NCBI RefSeq assembly: GCF_002994745.2
Contig: NC_037090.1
Location: forward strand, 23,076,001 to 23,140,000
Reading direction: 5' to 3'
Origin: Rosa chinensis
Taxonomy: Eukaryota; Streptophyta; Magnoliopsida; Rosales; Rosaceae
Length of the DNA: 64,000 nt
Positions 9,190 through 19,700 of this stretch are shown in pieces. How positions within the stretch are numbered: position 1 is the stretch's first letter; each line of letters opens with the position of its first letter. The translations under genes and the position numbers were made by a program. The notes beneath the pieces were generated by a model. The model was given only the letters and a program-made list of their open reading frames with translations, did no database searches and was not told the origin of the DNA.

Positions 9190-11798
9190 AATTGCATGAC
9201 ATGAATGCTATCTGCCATGTCAAAGCCATTCCTCATTACAAAGAAGAAGATCAAAAAGAATTCAGAAAAGATATTGAAGATCTCCTGAACAAGAAATTGA
9301 TTCAACCTTCCACTAGCCCTCATCATGCTCCAGCATTCTACGTGAGAAATCATGCAGAAACTCTACGAGGAAAAGCTAGAATGGTAATTGACTACAGAGA
9401 TGTCAACAAAAAGACTGTCAAAGATGGTTATCAAATTGCTCAAGTAAGAGTACTGATCAACCAGCTCAGAGGAGCCAAAGTCTTTTCGAAATTCGATGCA
9501 AAGTCGGGTTTCTGGCAAGTCAAGATGCATCCCGAGAGTGTACCTCTCACTGCATTTGGAACACCACAAGGTCATTACGAGTGGCTGGTGATGCCTTTCG
9601 GTCTCAAGCAAGCTCCCTCAATCTTCCAAAGAAAGATGGACAACATCTTCAAGCATGTGGCGGAGTTCTGTGTCGTCTACATAGATGACATTCTGGTCTT
9701 CTCCAAAAACAAAGAAGAACACATGAGACACCTCCATGAGGTAGTAAAGCTGATAGTTCAGCATGGAATTATCTTAGGAGAAAAGAAAATCTTCTTTATC
9801 CTCGATGAAGTTGATTTCCTAGGAATAAACATCAAAAATGGGGTCATAAAACTCCAACCTCATATCCTTGAGAAAATCTGGAAGTTCCCAGATAGAATTC
9901 CTGATGCTAAGAGTCTAGAGAGATTCCTTGGTGTCATAAATTATGGGAGAGACTTCATCCCTAAAATCTCAGGGTTAACAGCAATGTTATCTCCTAAGAC
10001 GAGTTCCAAAAGAAAATGGAACTTCACAGAAGATGATGAAAAGATTGTGAAGCAGATAAAAAATCTCTGCAAAAATCTCCCTCCTCTCCAACAACCAGAA
10101 GAGAATGATGAAATTATCCTCCAGACAGATGCGAGCGATAATTACTGGTCCGGTGTTGTTCTGGCAAGAGCGCCTGGAACTAACATTGAAAAGATCTGCA
10201 AATTTTGTAGTGGCAAGTTCAGCCCTGCAGAACTGAATTATCCCACAGGGGAAAAAGAAATTTTGGCTGTCAAGAAAACGATTTTAAACTCACCAGCTTT
10301 TCTTGGAAAAACCTTTACTGTCCGCACCGATTGTGCCAGAGTAAAGAATTTCAAAAATTTTAAACTTGATAAAGCTGCTGATAGGGGAAGATTAGCAAAC
10401 TGGCAATTATTTCTTAACCAATATGATTATAATGTTGAATTAATTGCAGGAAACAAGAATTATCTTCCAGACGCATTGACCAGGGAAATGGCAATGTTTA
10501 GCCAAAGAGAAGACGACGAAGGTCGTAATCCCAGAAGCAGAAGGACTGGGAAAGAACATGAGCATCAAGAAGATCCTATGGAAACCAAAGAAAAAATTCT
10601 TAAAAGGTTTTTGCTAAGTCCTAAAGGACTAGCCTCAACTGATCAATCCCAGGGTAAAGGATTGGCTAGCCCGTCTCAAACGGCAGACGGTAAAGGCTCA
10701 TCAAGACCGTTGACGGCTGCTGCTTTGCCAAAAAGCAGACCAACTCCAACTGGAGTCATAAATGTTTTTAATTATGAATTAAGAACTTTTGACACTCCTG
10801 TGTTCAGAACTGGCAGGAGACTAGCTTATCACCAGAAGGCAATCCTGGATAATCTCTTATTTGCTTTTCAAGAAAGAAGCAGTGGTCTAATGTTCCCGGC
10901 ACTCTTTGCACTAGCTGAAGAACTATATGAGAACGCCAGACCACAATTTGAAGAAAGTCATATACAGCAGAGTGCTGTAAGAAAAGAAAAAATTCTCTTC
11001 CTTGAAAGTCCAGAAAGTGCTAGAGTTCCTGTCATGGCACTTAATGAATCAGACTGGCATGAATTCCATAGTCTGATAGGAAGACATAATCCAGAAGACC
11101 TAGTTCCTCCAACTCTCTTTATTGTTTCAGGTCCTTATGTTGGAAGATACCTGGTTAATGTTCAGAGTGAACATCCTCAAGAACACAAGCTCTGGCTTGT
11201 TGAAAATGGTTTTGTCCATAATCTGTGGACTAAAACAAATGATGATCTAAAAGGTTTGCCGCCTATCATTGTCAATACAGTCAAAAATGTAAGAAAAAAT
11301 GACTGTATGCTTCGACTGAAGTTCAGATCCACCCCTCCAGAATGGATCCAGAAGGCAAACGGTGAAGTTGAATATATTCCTCCTTATCATTATGTAAGAA
11401 TTATTCAAAGGAAATATCTTCAACCAGCCTGTGTAGGGTACAATGGCCAACCAAACTCAAGCATTCCATGGATGAAGGCCATGACTCTAGAATATATCAA
11501 AAAGATCATCTCTGAGGATACCTACAATACCTTCCTGGCAGCAGGAGAAAAAATTATCATCACTGCTTACGATCATCCTGACGTAGTCAGCAGTGACTTA
11601 TTCTTATCTCTTACCAGAAAGGAGATAGATTCGACACTGGCATGCTTACGATGGGTGGAAAAACTTGAAACTGACAACCACTACAAGATGTATGTTGATA
11701 CAGATGTCGAAGACAATGCAACAACAGTAAGGATGGCCCAGGCAGATAACGACTCGTTTGTCCTTGGTCACAATTCAGAAACCGACGAGAACATGTGA
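9051..11798 (+). CDS. Caulimovirid polyprotein ORF 2: reverse transcriptase, RNase H and unassigned C-terminal region
   Basis: The frame opens after a TGA at 9048 and overlaps ORF 1 by about 139 bases. The first start-like codon is a GTG at 9135, but the protein upstream of it already reads as real coding sequence, so the ORF is probably the continuation of ORF 1. Counting from 9135, reverse transcriptase occupies residues about 1-300, with the YIDD box at 182-185. RNase H follows, with a catalytic TDAS aspartate at about 332 and a later LPDALTR motif near 448. Residues about 460-887 follow RNase H and I cannot assign them to a named domain. The stop is TGA at 11796. Petunia vein clearing virus has one continuous ORF of similar total length, so a single-base shift would explain the split. 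Confidence 0.88.
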   Translation, partial: TQPQALSDKLESQQTPTLEKIKKLLEQNVDTNPQKFWEKDPVVCELKLHDMNAICHVKAIPHYKEEDQKEFRKDIEDLLNKKLIQPSTSPHHAPAFYVRNHAETLRGKARMVIDYRDVNKKTVKDGYQIAQVRVLINQLRGAKVFSKFDAKSGFWQVKMHPESVPLTAFGTPQGHYEWLVMPFGLKQAPSIFQRKMDNIFKHVAEFCVVYIDDILVFSKNKEEHMRHLHEVVKLIVQHGIILGEKKIFFILDEVDFLGINIKNGVIKLQPHILEKIWKFPDRIPDAKSLERFLGVINYGRDFIPKISGLTAMLSPKTSSKRKWNFTEDDEKIVKQIKNLCKNLPPLQQPEENDEIILQTDASDNYWSGVVLARAPGTNIEKICKFCSGKFSPAELNYPTGEKEILAVKKTILNSPAFLGKTFTVRTDCARVKNFKNFKLDKAADRGRLANWQLFLNQYDYNVELIAGNKNYLPDALTREMAMFSQREDDEGRNPRSRRTGKEHEHQEDPMETKEKILKRFLLSPKGLASTDQSQGKGLASPSQTADGKGSSRPLTAAALPKSRPTPTGVINVFNYELRTFDTPVFRTGRRLAYHQKAILDNLLFAFQERSSGLMFPALFALAEELYENARPQFEESHIQQSAVRKEKILFLESPESARVPVMALNESDWHEFHSLIGRHNPEDLVPPTLFIVSGPYVGRYLVNVQSEHPQEHKLWLVENGFVHNLWTKTNDDLKGLPPIIVNTVKNVRKNDCMLRLKFRSTPPEWIQKANGEVEYIPPYHYVRIIQRKYLQPACVGYNGQPNSSIPWMKAMTLEYIKKIISEDTYNTFLAAGEKIIITAYDHPDVVSSDLFLSLTRKEIDSTLACLRWVEKLETDNHYKMYVDTDVEDNATTVRMAQADNDSFVLGHNSETDENM

Positions 11799-12705
11799 AG
11801 CAGCAGGTGTAGAAAACACCGAAAGTCCTTTTGGATTTTTCCCAAAAGTGACTTTTGCTTTTCAAAAAGCAGGTGAAAAACATTTCACCTAAAGGAATCT
11901 GCTTTTTCCTCTGCCGACCTCCACCAGCAGGAGCACTAAGGAAAGCAGGAAATCACGGAGTCGTTCTGTACATTTTGTTGTTTTGAATTGTAATTTGAGT
12001 TCCGCTCCCTATATAAGGAGCTTTAGCTTCTCTTAGAAGGCATTCGAAAAAAGAAAGGCATCAGTTCTATATTCGAAAATCTCTAAGATCAGCATATCTC
12101 AGTAGCAGTAGCAGTCCGTCTGTGGACACAGTGTGCTTTCTATTACAAGTAAGTGTTTGTAAATCAGTTATGAGTAGCTAAAACAGCTTCTAGCTGTTTG
12201 CCCAAGAGTGAGGCTCTGGGTTCTGTATCTGTATTTATGTTTGAATAAATAAATTCAGTTTGTGCCTAGTACTCTGTCACAAAAATATTTTACTGTTTTT
12301 GCATCTATGTTTTGGTAGCAGTAGCAGTCAGTAAGCAGTAGCAGTCTTTCTATAAAAACTGACCCCTATCATACTAAGGCAGCAGTGATTCCGCCCTGGT
12401 AGTAGCCGCTTAGACAGGAAGTCGTTAGGTGAAATTGTGGCATGTTGAAGGCTAGTCCTTAGGCTGATACTGTGTTAGTTTGGAAAAGAAATAGGCTGAT
12501 ACTGTGTACTGTAGCTGATACTATGTAAAAAGCAAAAGAAGGTAAAAGGAGAATAGTGTCTGTCCTTAATTGTATAGTGGAAAAGGTTGTGGACTTAGTT
12601 GTCAAAAAATATGTTGTCTGGTAGTGCTTTGTAGTTAACCCAAAAAATTTCTAGTGATTCAGTTTATTAAAATTTTGGACTGCAGAGTTGTTGGGCTAAT
12701 TCTTA
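11799..12705 (+). promoter_or_regulatory. Viral intergenic region: promoter, transcript start, poly(A) signals, repeats
   Basis: A TATA box (CTATATAAGG, 12009-12018) lies 210 bases after the RT ORF stop. It would start pregenomic RNA at about 12040. Two overlapping AATAAA signals lie at 12244-12253, giving a short terminally redundant transcript as in other caulimovirids. Triplet-like AGTAGCAGTAGCAGTC tracts lie on both sides of the poly(A) signal (12101-12116 and 12315-12346). A GCTGATACTGTG motif recurs at about 12460-12525. The stretch after the last repeats to 12705 may be leader or host DNA. Confidence 0.75.
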
Positions 12706-12714
12706 TATAATAAA
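12706..12714. repeat. Target-site duplication, left copy (TATAATAAA)
   Basis: The 9-bp TATAATAAA directly abuts the left terminal repeat and recurs perfectly at 14041-14049. A 9-bp duplication is the signature of Mutator-like transposition. Confidence 0.9.
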
Positions 12715-14040
12715 GGAAAATTTTCAGTTTATTATTTTGTGGTTTGCACTCAATATTATGTCACTCCCTCTCCTTTTAATTTGATCAGCAACACCCCTGT
12801 GCTTTCAATTTCAATCAGCCGTGTTCAAATTTTACTATGCCGTCCAATTTAAACGTTTACTTTGACGGATGGGCCCACTTAAAGGGCTAAATTTGTCATT
12901 TCACACAATTTTTCTTAAAAAAAATAAATAAAAAATAAAAAAAACCAATCAAAGGACCCCATTCAACTCTCTCCACCCATCTCCTCCCTCAACCCTCAGA
13001 CCAACACTTCCCAACCCATCTCCGAATTGGTTCGTCTCCGAAAGGCCCGATTCGAAGGCAGCAACTCGAAAGACCAGGTGGTGGAGCTAATTCAGCAGAT
13101 GGACCGGCACAGCTCCTCATCTGTGGATTCGTTGGTGAAGATTGGGCGGTTCGCCAAGGAGTCAGAAGAGAACAGGAAGTTTCTCGCCAAGTGCGATGGG
13201 TTTGTGGCGCTGCTCGTCGAGGCTCTTGGCGGCGGCAAGGCTAGTGACGGAGGTCACAGGAGCAACAACATTCGCATTCTCAAGCAAATCGTCAGGATCA
13301 TTCATTTTCAGATTGGAGAAATCCAAGAAAATGATGAATTGATGAGATTGATGTTGAAGAAGAGCGGCGCCGGCGGCGGAGATTGCTTGGCTTCTCTGCT
13401 GCTTGTTCTCCAACAAGGAAGCCCTGAGTCTCTAATCGCCTCGGCTAGTGTTATGGAGTCCAACTCTGCGCCGTCAAGTCTCTGTCCAAATTTTTGTCGG
13501 ACTCGAACTCCACGATGTCGAAGATCGAGAAAGTTCTGAAGCTGCTCGAAACGGTGTCGTTGGTGAAGGAAGGGCGGGTAAAGATTTGCGAGGCAGAGGA
13601 GGAGGAAGGACGTGACTGCTGTGTCTCGGGGATCGGCACGAAATGGGCTCGGCGAATCCATGGCGGCGTCAATGGGGTGGACTAGATTGGAAAGGGATAG
13701 GGTTTGGAGGTCAGAGAGAGTGGAATCGGAGATGGGTTGGGATTGGGTATTGGTGTTTGTCTGAGGGTTGAGGGAGAAGAGATGGGTGGAGAGAGTTGAA
13801 TGAGGTCCTTCGATAGGGTTTTTTTTTTTTTTTTTTTATAAGGAAATTTGTGTGAAATGACAAATTTAGCCCTTTAAGTGGGCCCCACCATCAAAGTAAA
13901 CGTTTAAATTGGACGGCACAGTAAAATTTGGACACGGCTGATCGAAATTGAAAGCACAGGGGTGTTGCTGATCAAATTGAAAGGAGAGGGACTGACATGA
14001 TGTTGAGTGCAAACCACAGGGTAGTAACTGAAATTTTTCC
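12715..14040. mobile_element. Non-autonomous Mutator-like element carrying a host gene fragment (Pack-MULE type)
   Basis: The 1326-bp element has termini GGAAAATTTTCAG and the complement of CTGAAATTTTTCC. Inverted repeats of about 315 bp each (12715 to about 13029 and about 13720 to 14040) match closely, including the internal block with the CACCCATCTC and CCCTCAACCCTCAGAC motifs. A perfect 9-bp TSD, TATAATAAA, flanks it. There is no transposase. The unique middle holds a U-box/ARM-like host gene fragment, so this is a Pack-MULE by structure. It lies between the viral element and the PIF/Harbinger element; its target falls 12 bp before the Harbinger left end. Confidence 0.88.
13027..13685 (+). 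pseudogene. Captured U-box E3 ligase (PUB-like) ARM-region fragment
   Basis: The unique segment between the two MULE inverted repeats reads as protein in two frames on the plus strand. Frame one (13027 to about 13460) gives KDQVVELIQQM, then SLVKIGRFAKESEENRKFL, then ILKQIVRIIHF, and GSPESLIASASVMES. Frame two (about 13494-13685) gives SKIEKVLKLLETVSLVKEGR. This order resembles the linker and ARM repeats of plant U-box ligases of the PUB20-26 class; the U-box itself is missing. The frame changes at about 13460-13495, and the first frame begins inside the inverted repeat without an obvious start. I treat it as a captured, broken gene piece; the family assignment is from memory of motif style and is moderate. 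Confidence 0.6.
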
Positions 14041-14049
14041 TATAATAAA
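14041..14049. repeat. Target-site duplication, right copy (TATAATAAA)
   Basis: This is the perfect match to 12706-12714 and closes the Mutator-like element. Confidence 0.9.
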
Positions 14050-14303
14050 CTAAAGCTTAGTTTGGGATTGCTGTGCTGTGAGAAGAAGCACTTCCGAACC
14101 TGCTATGAGATGAAGCGCTTCCGAACTTGCTGTGAGAAGAAGGAGCTGAGGTGTTTGGTAAACTGTTTTTAAAAGTGCTGTGAGAACAAAAAGCAATTTC
14201 TAGGTGTTTGGTAAGTTGCAAGGCGAAAGTGCTTTAGCTGGCTATAATTACCAAAATGGTCATACATGCTAAGATATGCTGCTAAAATACATAATTTTGT
14301 TTT

Positions 14304-14522
14304 TGTTTAAGGATATCTCTATTTGTGTTTGGCCCAAACTCTAGGTTATTTGACCTAGTGGTAATAGGGTTGAATTAGAAGGATCTAGATTCCTATTCAA
14401 TGTACGATTATTTTTCTTGTATGATTGAGATTCTATACATTGTAATCCTCTATATAAAGAGGCCCCTATTATCAATGATATACACAGCAAATTCCTCTCA
14501 ATTCTCGTTCTCCTAAAAAACG
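14304..14522 (+). repeat. 5' LTR of decayed copia element
   Basis: This 219-bp LTR begins TGTTTAAGGATAT and ends AAAACG, where the canonical CA has mutated to CG. It pairs with 20760-20976 with about 11 substitutions in 217 bases by eye (roughly 5%). It contains TATATAAAGAG as promoter. The preceding GTTTT (14299-14303) is the target duplication. Confidence 0.93.
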
Positions 14523-15669
14523 TTATCAGCACGAAGCCCTAACCCTGAAACAAATAGCCAAACCCTGATTCAAGAAGCTAAAAACCTTGAATCCGAATAC
14601 AAAACCTTGGAGCCTTTTCTGCCTCCACCTCACACCTTGAAGAACTCGATCCCAGGAGTCCAGAACCGGCGACCCCACCCCAAGAACCGGCGTGAAACCC
14701 ACCGAACCGGGCACCGAAAGCTTCATACAACTCGCAGTAAATATTTCACCGGTTCACCACCTTCTGGACTTCCAATTGCTACCAAATTTTTCCAACAGTA
14801 GCATATCAAACCCAGAAATCCAGAACCGGAAGAAATTCCCTGAAAACCGACCTAAAACTTGCTGAACCGGCCGACTAAATGTCCGGCAGAAAAACCGGCA
14901 GAAGGAAAGAAAAGGGAAAAAAAAGAAAAAGGGAAGAGGCAGCCCAAGCCGAGCCCAAGCCGAGCCCAAGCCGCAGCCCAAGCCACCGCCCAAGCCGAGC
15001 CCAAGCCACAGCCCAAGCCGAGCCCAAGCCACGACCCACTGACGCAAGCCACGTCAGCAGCACAGTCAGCAAGCGGTCAGCAGCCACGTCAGCACCAGTC
15101 AACTCAGGTCACCGCCGGTTGACCGTTTCCTATCAACTTTCTTGCCACTATTCCGGCCGCCGCCGGCGACTTTTCCTGCCACTTTCCGGCGGCTTCCGGG
15201 CACTTTTTCTGGCAACTTTTTCCAGCCAAATTTCCCGGCGACCTATTTCAAGGTATTTTTTACTATACGTTCCCGTTTTTTAGAGTTTTTTAATTCAATT
15301 TATTTTCTTTTCCGGGGACTTGCAACCTCCCTTCTTCTACCCCCCTTCTTCATTATAGGGGAGACCAAATTAAGCCGAACTGTGGGGGTTCGTGCTCACT
15401 CCAAGCTTAGAGCTTGTTGAGATCTCCAAACTTAGAGTTTGTAGAGAATTTATGATCGACTACTTACATCATTGTTTCGATCTAATCCAATATCTCTTGG
15501 AATCTAATTTCTTGGAAGCGACTACGCTCGGAAATTCCTAATTTCTTGGAAGCGACTACGCTCGGAAATTCCTAATTTCTTGGAAGCGACTACGCTCAGA
15601 AATTGCATATGTTTTTGTGGTAGCCTATTTCGCTCCGAAACTAACCCTAGTTTCTTGTTCTCTTTCAGG
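14523..15669 (+). repeat. Untranslated leader of the copia element with two tandem repeats
   Basis: The leader before gag holds a GC-rich minisatellite at 14940-15035, built on a CAAGCC/GAGCC theme with period of about 11-12 bases. Three perfect-to-near-perfect 34-bp units follow at 15507-15540, 15541-15574 and 15575-15608 (each with GGAAGCGACTACGCTC). Open frames across the first array on both strands (for example Gly/Leu/Ala-rich minus frames) are composition artefacts. Confidence 0.8.
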
Positions 15670-16713
15670 ATGAGTAACTTGAACAAATTGGACTTTGCTC
15701 TATTGGGAACAACTGGCTCTGGATATCACAGGTGGGTTCATGATATCCGCCGGCATCTCAAGGCTGATAGAATCCTGGATATGATTCTCGAGCCTAGCCA
15801 GGACGTGCTAATTGTTGAGCAAGCTCAAGCTTTGGAAGCAACTAGAGCAGCCTTATAGGCAAATAAGGCGAAAGCCATCATCCTAATGACTCATCATATG
15901 GATGATTCGCTCCAGTACGAGTATATGAATGAAGAAGACCCCAGAAGGCTGTGGGTCTCACTCGAAGAAAGATTTGGCAACGTCCGTGACTCCTTGCTTC
16001 CTGACCTAGAAGTGAGATGGCATAGCCTCCGCTTCTGTGATTTCAAGTCAGTTATTGACTATAACTCGGAAGCACTTCGCATTAAATCCTTAATTGAATT
16101 CTGTGGTAAAGAGATCACAGATGCGATGTTGATTGAGAAGACTCTCTCTACCTTCCCCGTCTCTGCATTGATGGTTACTAAGAACTATCGAATCGATGTT
16201 AATGCAAGACGGATCACAAGGATTTATGAGCTCATTGGAGCTATGAATGTCGCTGAAAAGCATGACAATATCCTTGTGAAGAACTATAATTCGAGATCCG
16301 TGGAAACAGAGCATATTCTGGAATCCAATTATAGTCGCAGCCAAGAGCGAAACCCTAATCTTAGGGATACTTTTGGACATTCTGGTCCATATAATCGCTC
16401 TATTTGGGAAGGTAACTGCCAAAATAGGCGAACAAGGAACCGAAGAGGTAAACGTGGAAAGAGAGAGGGAGGCAACGCCTCTGGCCATGTTGGTGGCGCC
16501 ACCAACATTAGGAGCCATCTAAATGACGCTTTCAAAGCGCCTCAATCAATAGAGTCTGAGAGAAGAGATGTATGTTCTCGATGTGGAGTATCTAATCATT
16601 GGGCACACATTTGTAGAGCTCGTGAAGAAATCATCACTGCCTACAAAGCATATTGTGAAGCAAGAGAAGCTCACTATGTGGAACAAGAAGATCATAAAGA
16701 TGATCTAGAGTGA
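15670..16713 (+). pseudogene. Copia gag remnant with one premature stop
   Basis: Gag starts at ATG 15670 (MSNLNKLDFALLGTTGSGYH, the usual copia N-terminus). It reads through UBN2-like helices and ends in a CX2CX4HX4C zinc knuckle (CSRCGVSNHWAHIC, about 16570-16611). An in-frame TAG at 15856-15858 interrupts it after 62 codons; reading resumes at once in the same frame, so this is a simple nonsense change. The product would be the nucleocapsid protein that packages element RNA. The copy is not functional as it stands. Confidence 0.85.
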
Positions 16714-19700
16714 AGGGTCAAAGACTACAAATCTGGCTGGGATCAATAGATCGCCAATTCTGTTTAAGTCTTTATTTTTCCAAGAGATGTAATAGGCAAT
16801 TGCCATATATATACTTTGTAGTAATTGCCAATGGTGTAGTCTTTCTTCAAAGTAGGCTCACCCAAAGTAAGTGTGATGTCTAGGAAGGTTCTGAGATGAG
16901 TGGTACTTAAGCGAGCCTTGCTCCACTGACATCTCTCTACTCACCTGGTCACATTTATTTTGGAATTACTGAAAGAATTTAGACGACTACCATTGTTTTG
17001 CATTAGCTACATTTGGATTAGATTCACCTAATGGTCAAGCGACAATGATGTACTCTGTTGGCTTATGAATAAAATTTTGAGTTCTTTATGACTCCATTTT
17101 GATTCTGAGCATATGACTTTTGTGACTACGATTGCTGGGCCATCAATATTAATTCAAGGACATGGAATAGCCCAAGTTCCACTTGCCAAATGGCACCTTG
17201 ATTACAGCTGTCACAGAAACTCTCTACGCTCTTAGGGCAAATAGTACCCTATGAATAGCCAACGAATTCCATGCGAAAATGCATGTAGAGAACAGAAATG
17301 AGTTCCTTTGTAATACCTTTAATGATTGCGAACAAAGACGCATCTTAGAGAAGTTTATGTGTCCCTCTAGTGGACTCTATGTCACTATTCGAGCTATTAA
17401 TCCAATAAAAGTTATGAGAGAAGATCTCTTGGATTTAGACACATATTGGCTTTGTCAAGACAGGATAGATCATCCTAGTCATGATATGATGATCCGTCTA
17501 CCAAAGACTTCACATGGACATCCTTTCTCTCGAGCGAAATGAAGCATGAATCAAAAGTTGATTCCTGGACTTAGTGTGACCGACGCTGCTGCGTAGGGCA
17601 CTGCCTCCTTCCACCACTAGCCTAGGGCTGGCACAGTCCCTATCCATGAGGCCATGGATGGCATCCATCATTGTGATGGCATCCTAGGTGATGCTGCAAT
17701 CACCAAGTTGCTTCGAATAGCGTTTAAGACGCTCAGCCCCAACCAAAATTCTCATTGGTTGCTTCTAAAGCCTCTCGCTGGTTTTACAAAGCCTGTTCCT
17801 TAGGGAAATTAGGACTGAGACCGTCCTATGCAAAGGATATGACAATACTCATTATGTTCTTACATAGAATCCATAGGGATTCTATGGCTTGATTCAACCA
17901 ACTTGCTGGACGCTTAAATATTTCATGATGTTGGTTGACACGCAAACACGCCGGTCACGTGTTGTGCCATTGTCCACCTATAAATGCTGCTTATGCTACA
18001 CTCCTAGCACATATCATATGACAACGGGCTCACTCCCCAGATCATCCTATTCAGTCAATTGGATTTGACTGTGCTAGAGTGTTTACATCGAAGACTTTCG
18101 ATGGTTATTACATTAGGACTAATGTTGGACATTATATTCCATGAACACACCTAATTGGTCTCACGGAAATGACTACGATAGTAGTTCGAACATCGGTAAT
18201 GCGCACCAATCTTCTTACATCCACTTGGGGTAATGCAATATCGCATGCAGCTATGCTAATTCGTCTACGACCTACCGCCACTCAATGTACCTCTGCGTTA
18301 TAGCTAGTGACTAGGTACACGTATTTTGTACTTACGCACATTTGAGTGAGCCATTTATGTGCCCATTGCGCCGCCACAGCGCACTATGATAGGTCCTTAC
18401 AGACGAATGGGCCACTCAGTTGGATTTGAGACTCCAACAATTGTCCGCCACTTAATGCCCTTGCAAGGCGATCTCATTACCGCTAGATTTGCGGGTTGTC
18501 ACTTTGATGAGACAGTCTTCCTGTCGTTAGGGGGAGATAAGAACACGGATGTTCAGTAGGAACGACAGAAATTGTCGTGGCCTGTCCCCCGCTATGTCTC
18601 ATCTCGATCCCTATTAAAGTGACGAGATCACACAAATATGCTGCAAACATGCCTGCAAGGAAGGGCGTCCCTATGAGAGGACGTAGCGCCACCCTACACG
18701 GAGGTAGGCATGGCGCCAACGCCAAAAAGAGTGGCACTCTGGCGTTTTAGGCCATGGCCCCAGCTATGATGCATGGGAGGCCCGTGGGTTCGAAGGATAC
18801 ATTGGCACAAACCAATCCTTGAATCATCGACACTCAAAATCAGTCTCATGAGAATCTTCCAGGTTATGGTTATCGTTGGGGGACGCCTCAACGTCAAAAC
18901 CTATTCCTGAGAATATAGAGCTCTATGAAAATTATACTAGTGTACATGAGACGTGGGATAGAAACTCCATCAGGATTGATGATGTAGTTGCGCATTTTGT
19001 TACGCATGAGTTTGTTGAGTCAGATGATATCGAACCATGCTCCGTTGATGAATGAATGCCAACGTATAGAAATTTAGCCTAAATGGAAAGATGCGATCCA
19101 GGTTAAGATGGATTCTCTAACGAAGAGGAAGGTTTTTGAGCTAGTGATGCCACCTCCTAACATAAAACCTGGGTCTTTGTTAGAAAGCTTTGTGAGAAAA
19201 AGATATGGTAATCTCGCCTTATGGCTTAAGGCTTCTCATAAAACGCCCTGAAATCGACTACGATGAGACAGATTCTCTCGTATTGGATGTCATTGCACTC
19301 CACTACCCTATCAGTTTGGTAGTTTCCGAATAACTGAACATGTAGCTTACAAATGTGGTCACTATGTATCTCTATAGGGATCTAGATACGGAATATACAT
19401 GAAGGTTCATGGTGACCTTCATTTACCCAAGTCAAGTGGCTCTAGACCATGGAGCGCGTTTACAAAGAGGTTGAAAAGCTCACTAAAGTGACTACTTGAT
19501 TGGGAAGGGATATGCCCACGCGTTTCCATAACAAGTTTCGGATTCTATCGCGGTTCATGTTGGACATGATCTTCATTAGAAGCCCTTAAAGAGTTAAGGG
19601 AAACCGCTGAACATTTGAAATCCGATTTTGAGATGAAGGATTATGGGAGAACACGATTATATCTCGGTTTAGAACTTGAGCATCGTGTTGATAGATGCTT

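Larger units (their letters stand above)
4632..12705 (+). mobile_element. Endogenous caulimovirid (petuvirus/florendovirus-like), nearly intact
   Basis: This is an integrated plant pararetrovirus about 8 kb long. In order it has a small ORF, a tRNA-Met primer-binding site (4972), a long polyprotein ORF with 30K-type movement protein, capsid zinc knuckle and protease, and an overlapping -1-frame ORF with RT and RNase H. An intergenic region with a TATA box (12009) and paired AATAAA signals (12244) follows. No integrase is present, which separates it from Ty3-type elements. The layout matches genus Petuvirus or Florendovirus. The long ORFs carry no internal stop over 6.8 kb, which suggests recent endogenisation. 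The borders are approximate: the left edge is before 4632-4640, and the right edge lies between 12347 and 12705. I found no target duplication, as expected for host-repair integration. Confidence 0.88.

Noticed and set aside
14754..15122. Gly/Leu/Ala- and Pro/Ser-rich ORFs on both strands
   Set aside because: They follow from the CAAGCC minisatellite in the copia leader and have no conserved content.
15507..15608. Three 34-bp direct repeats as a CRISPR-like array
   Set aside because: The units are contiguous without spacers, lie in a retrotransposon leader, and the genome is plant.
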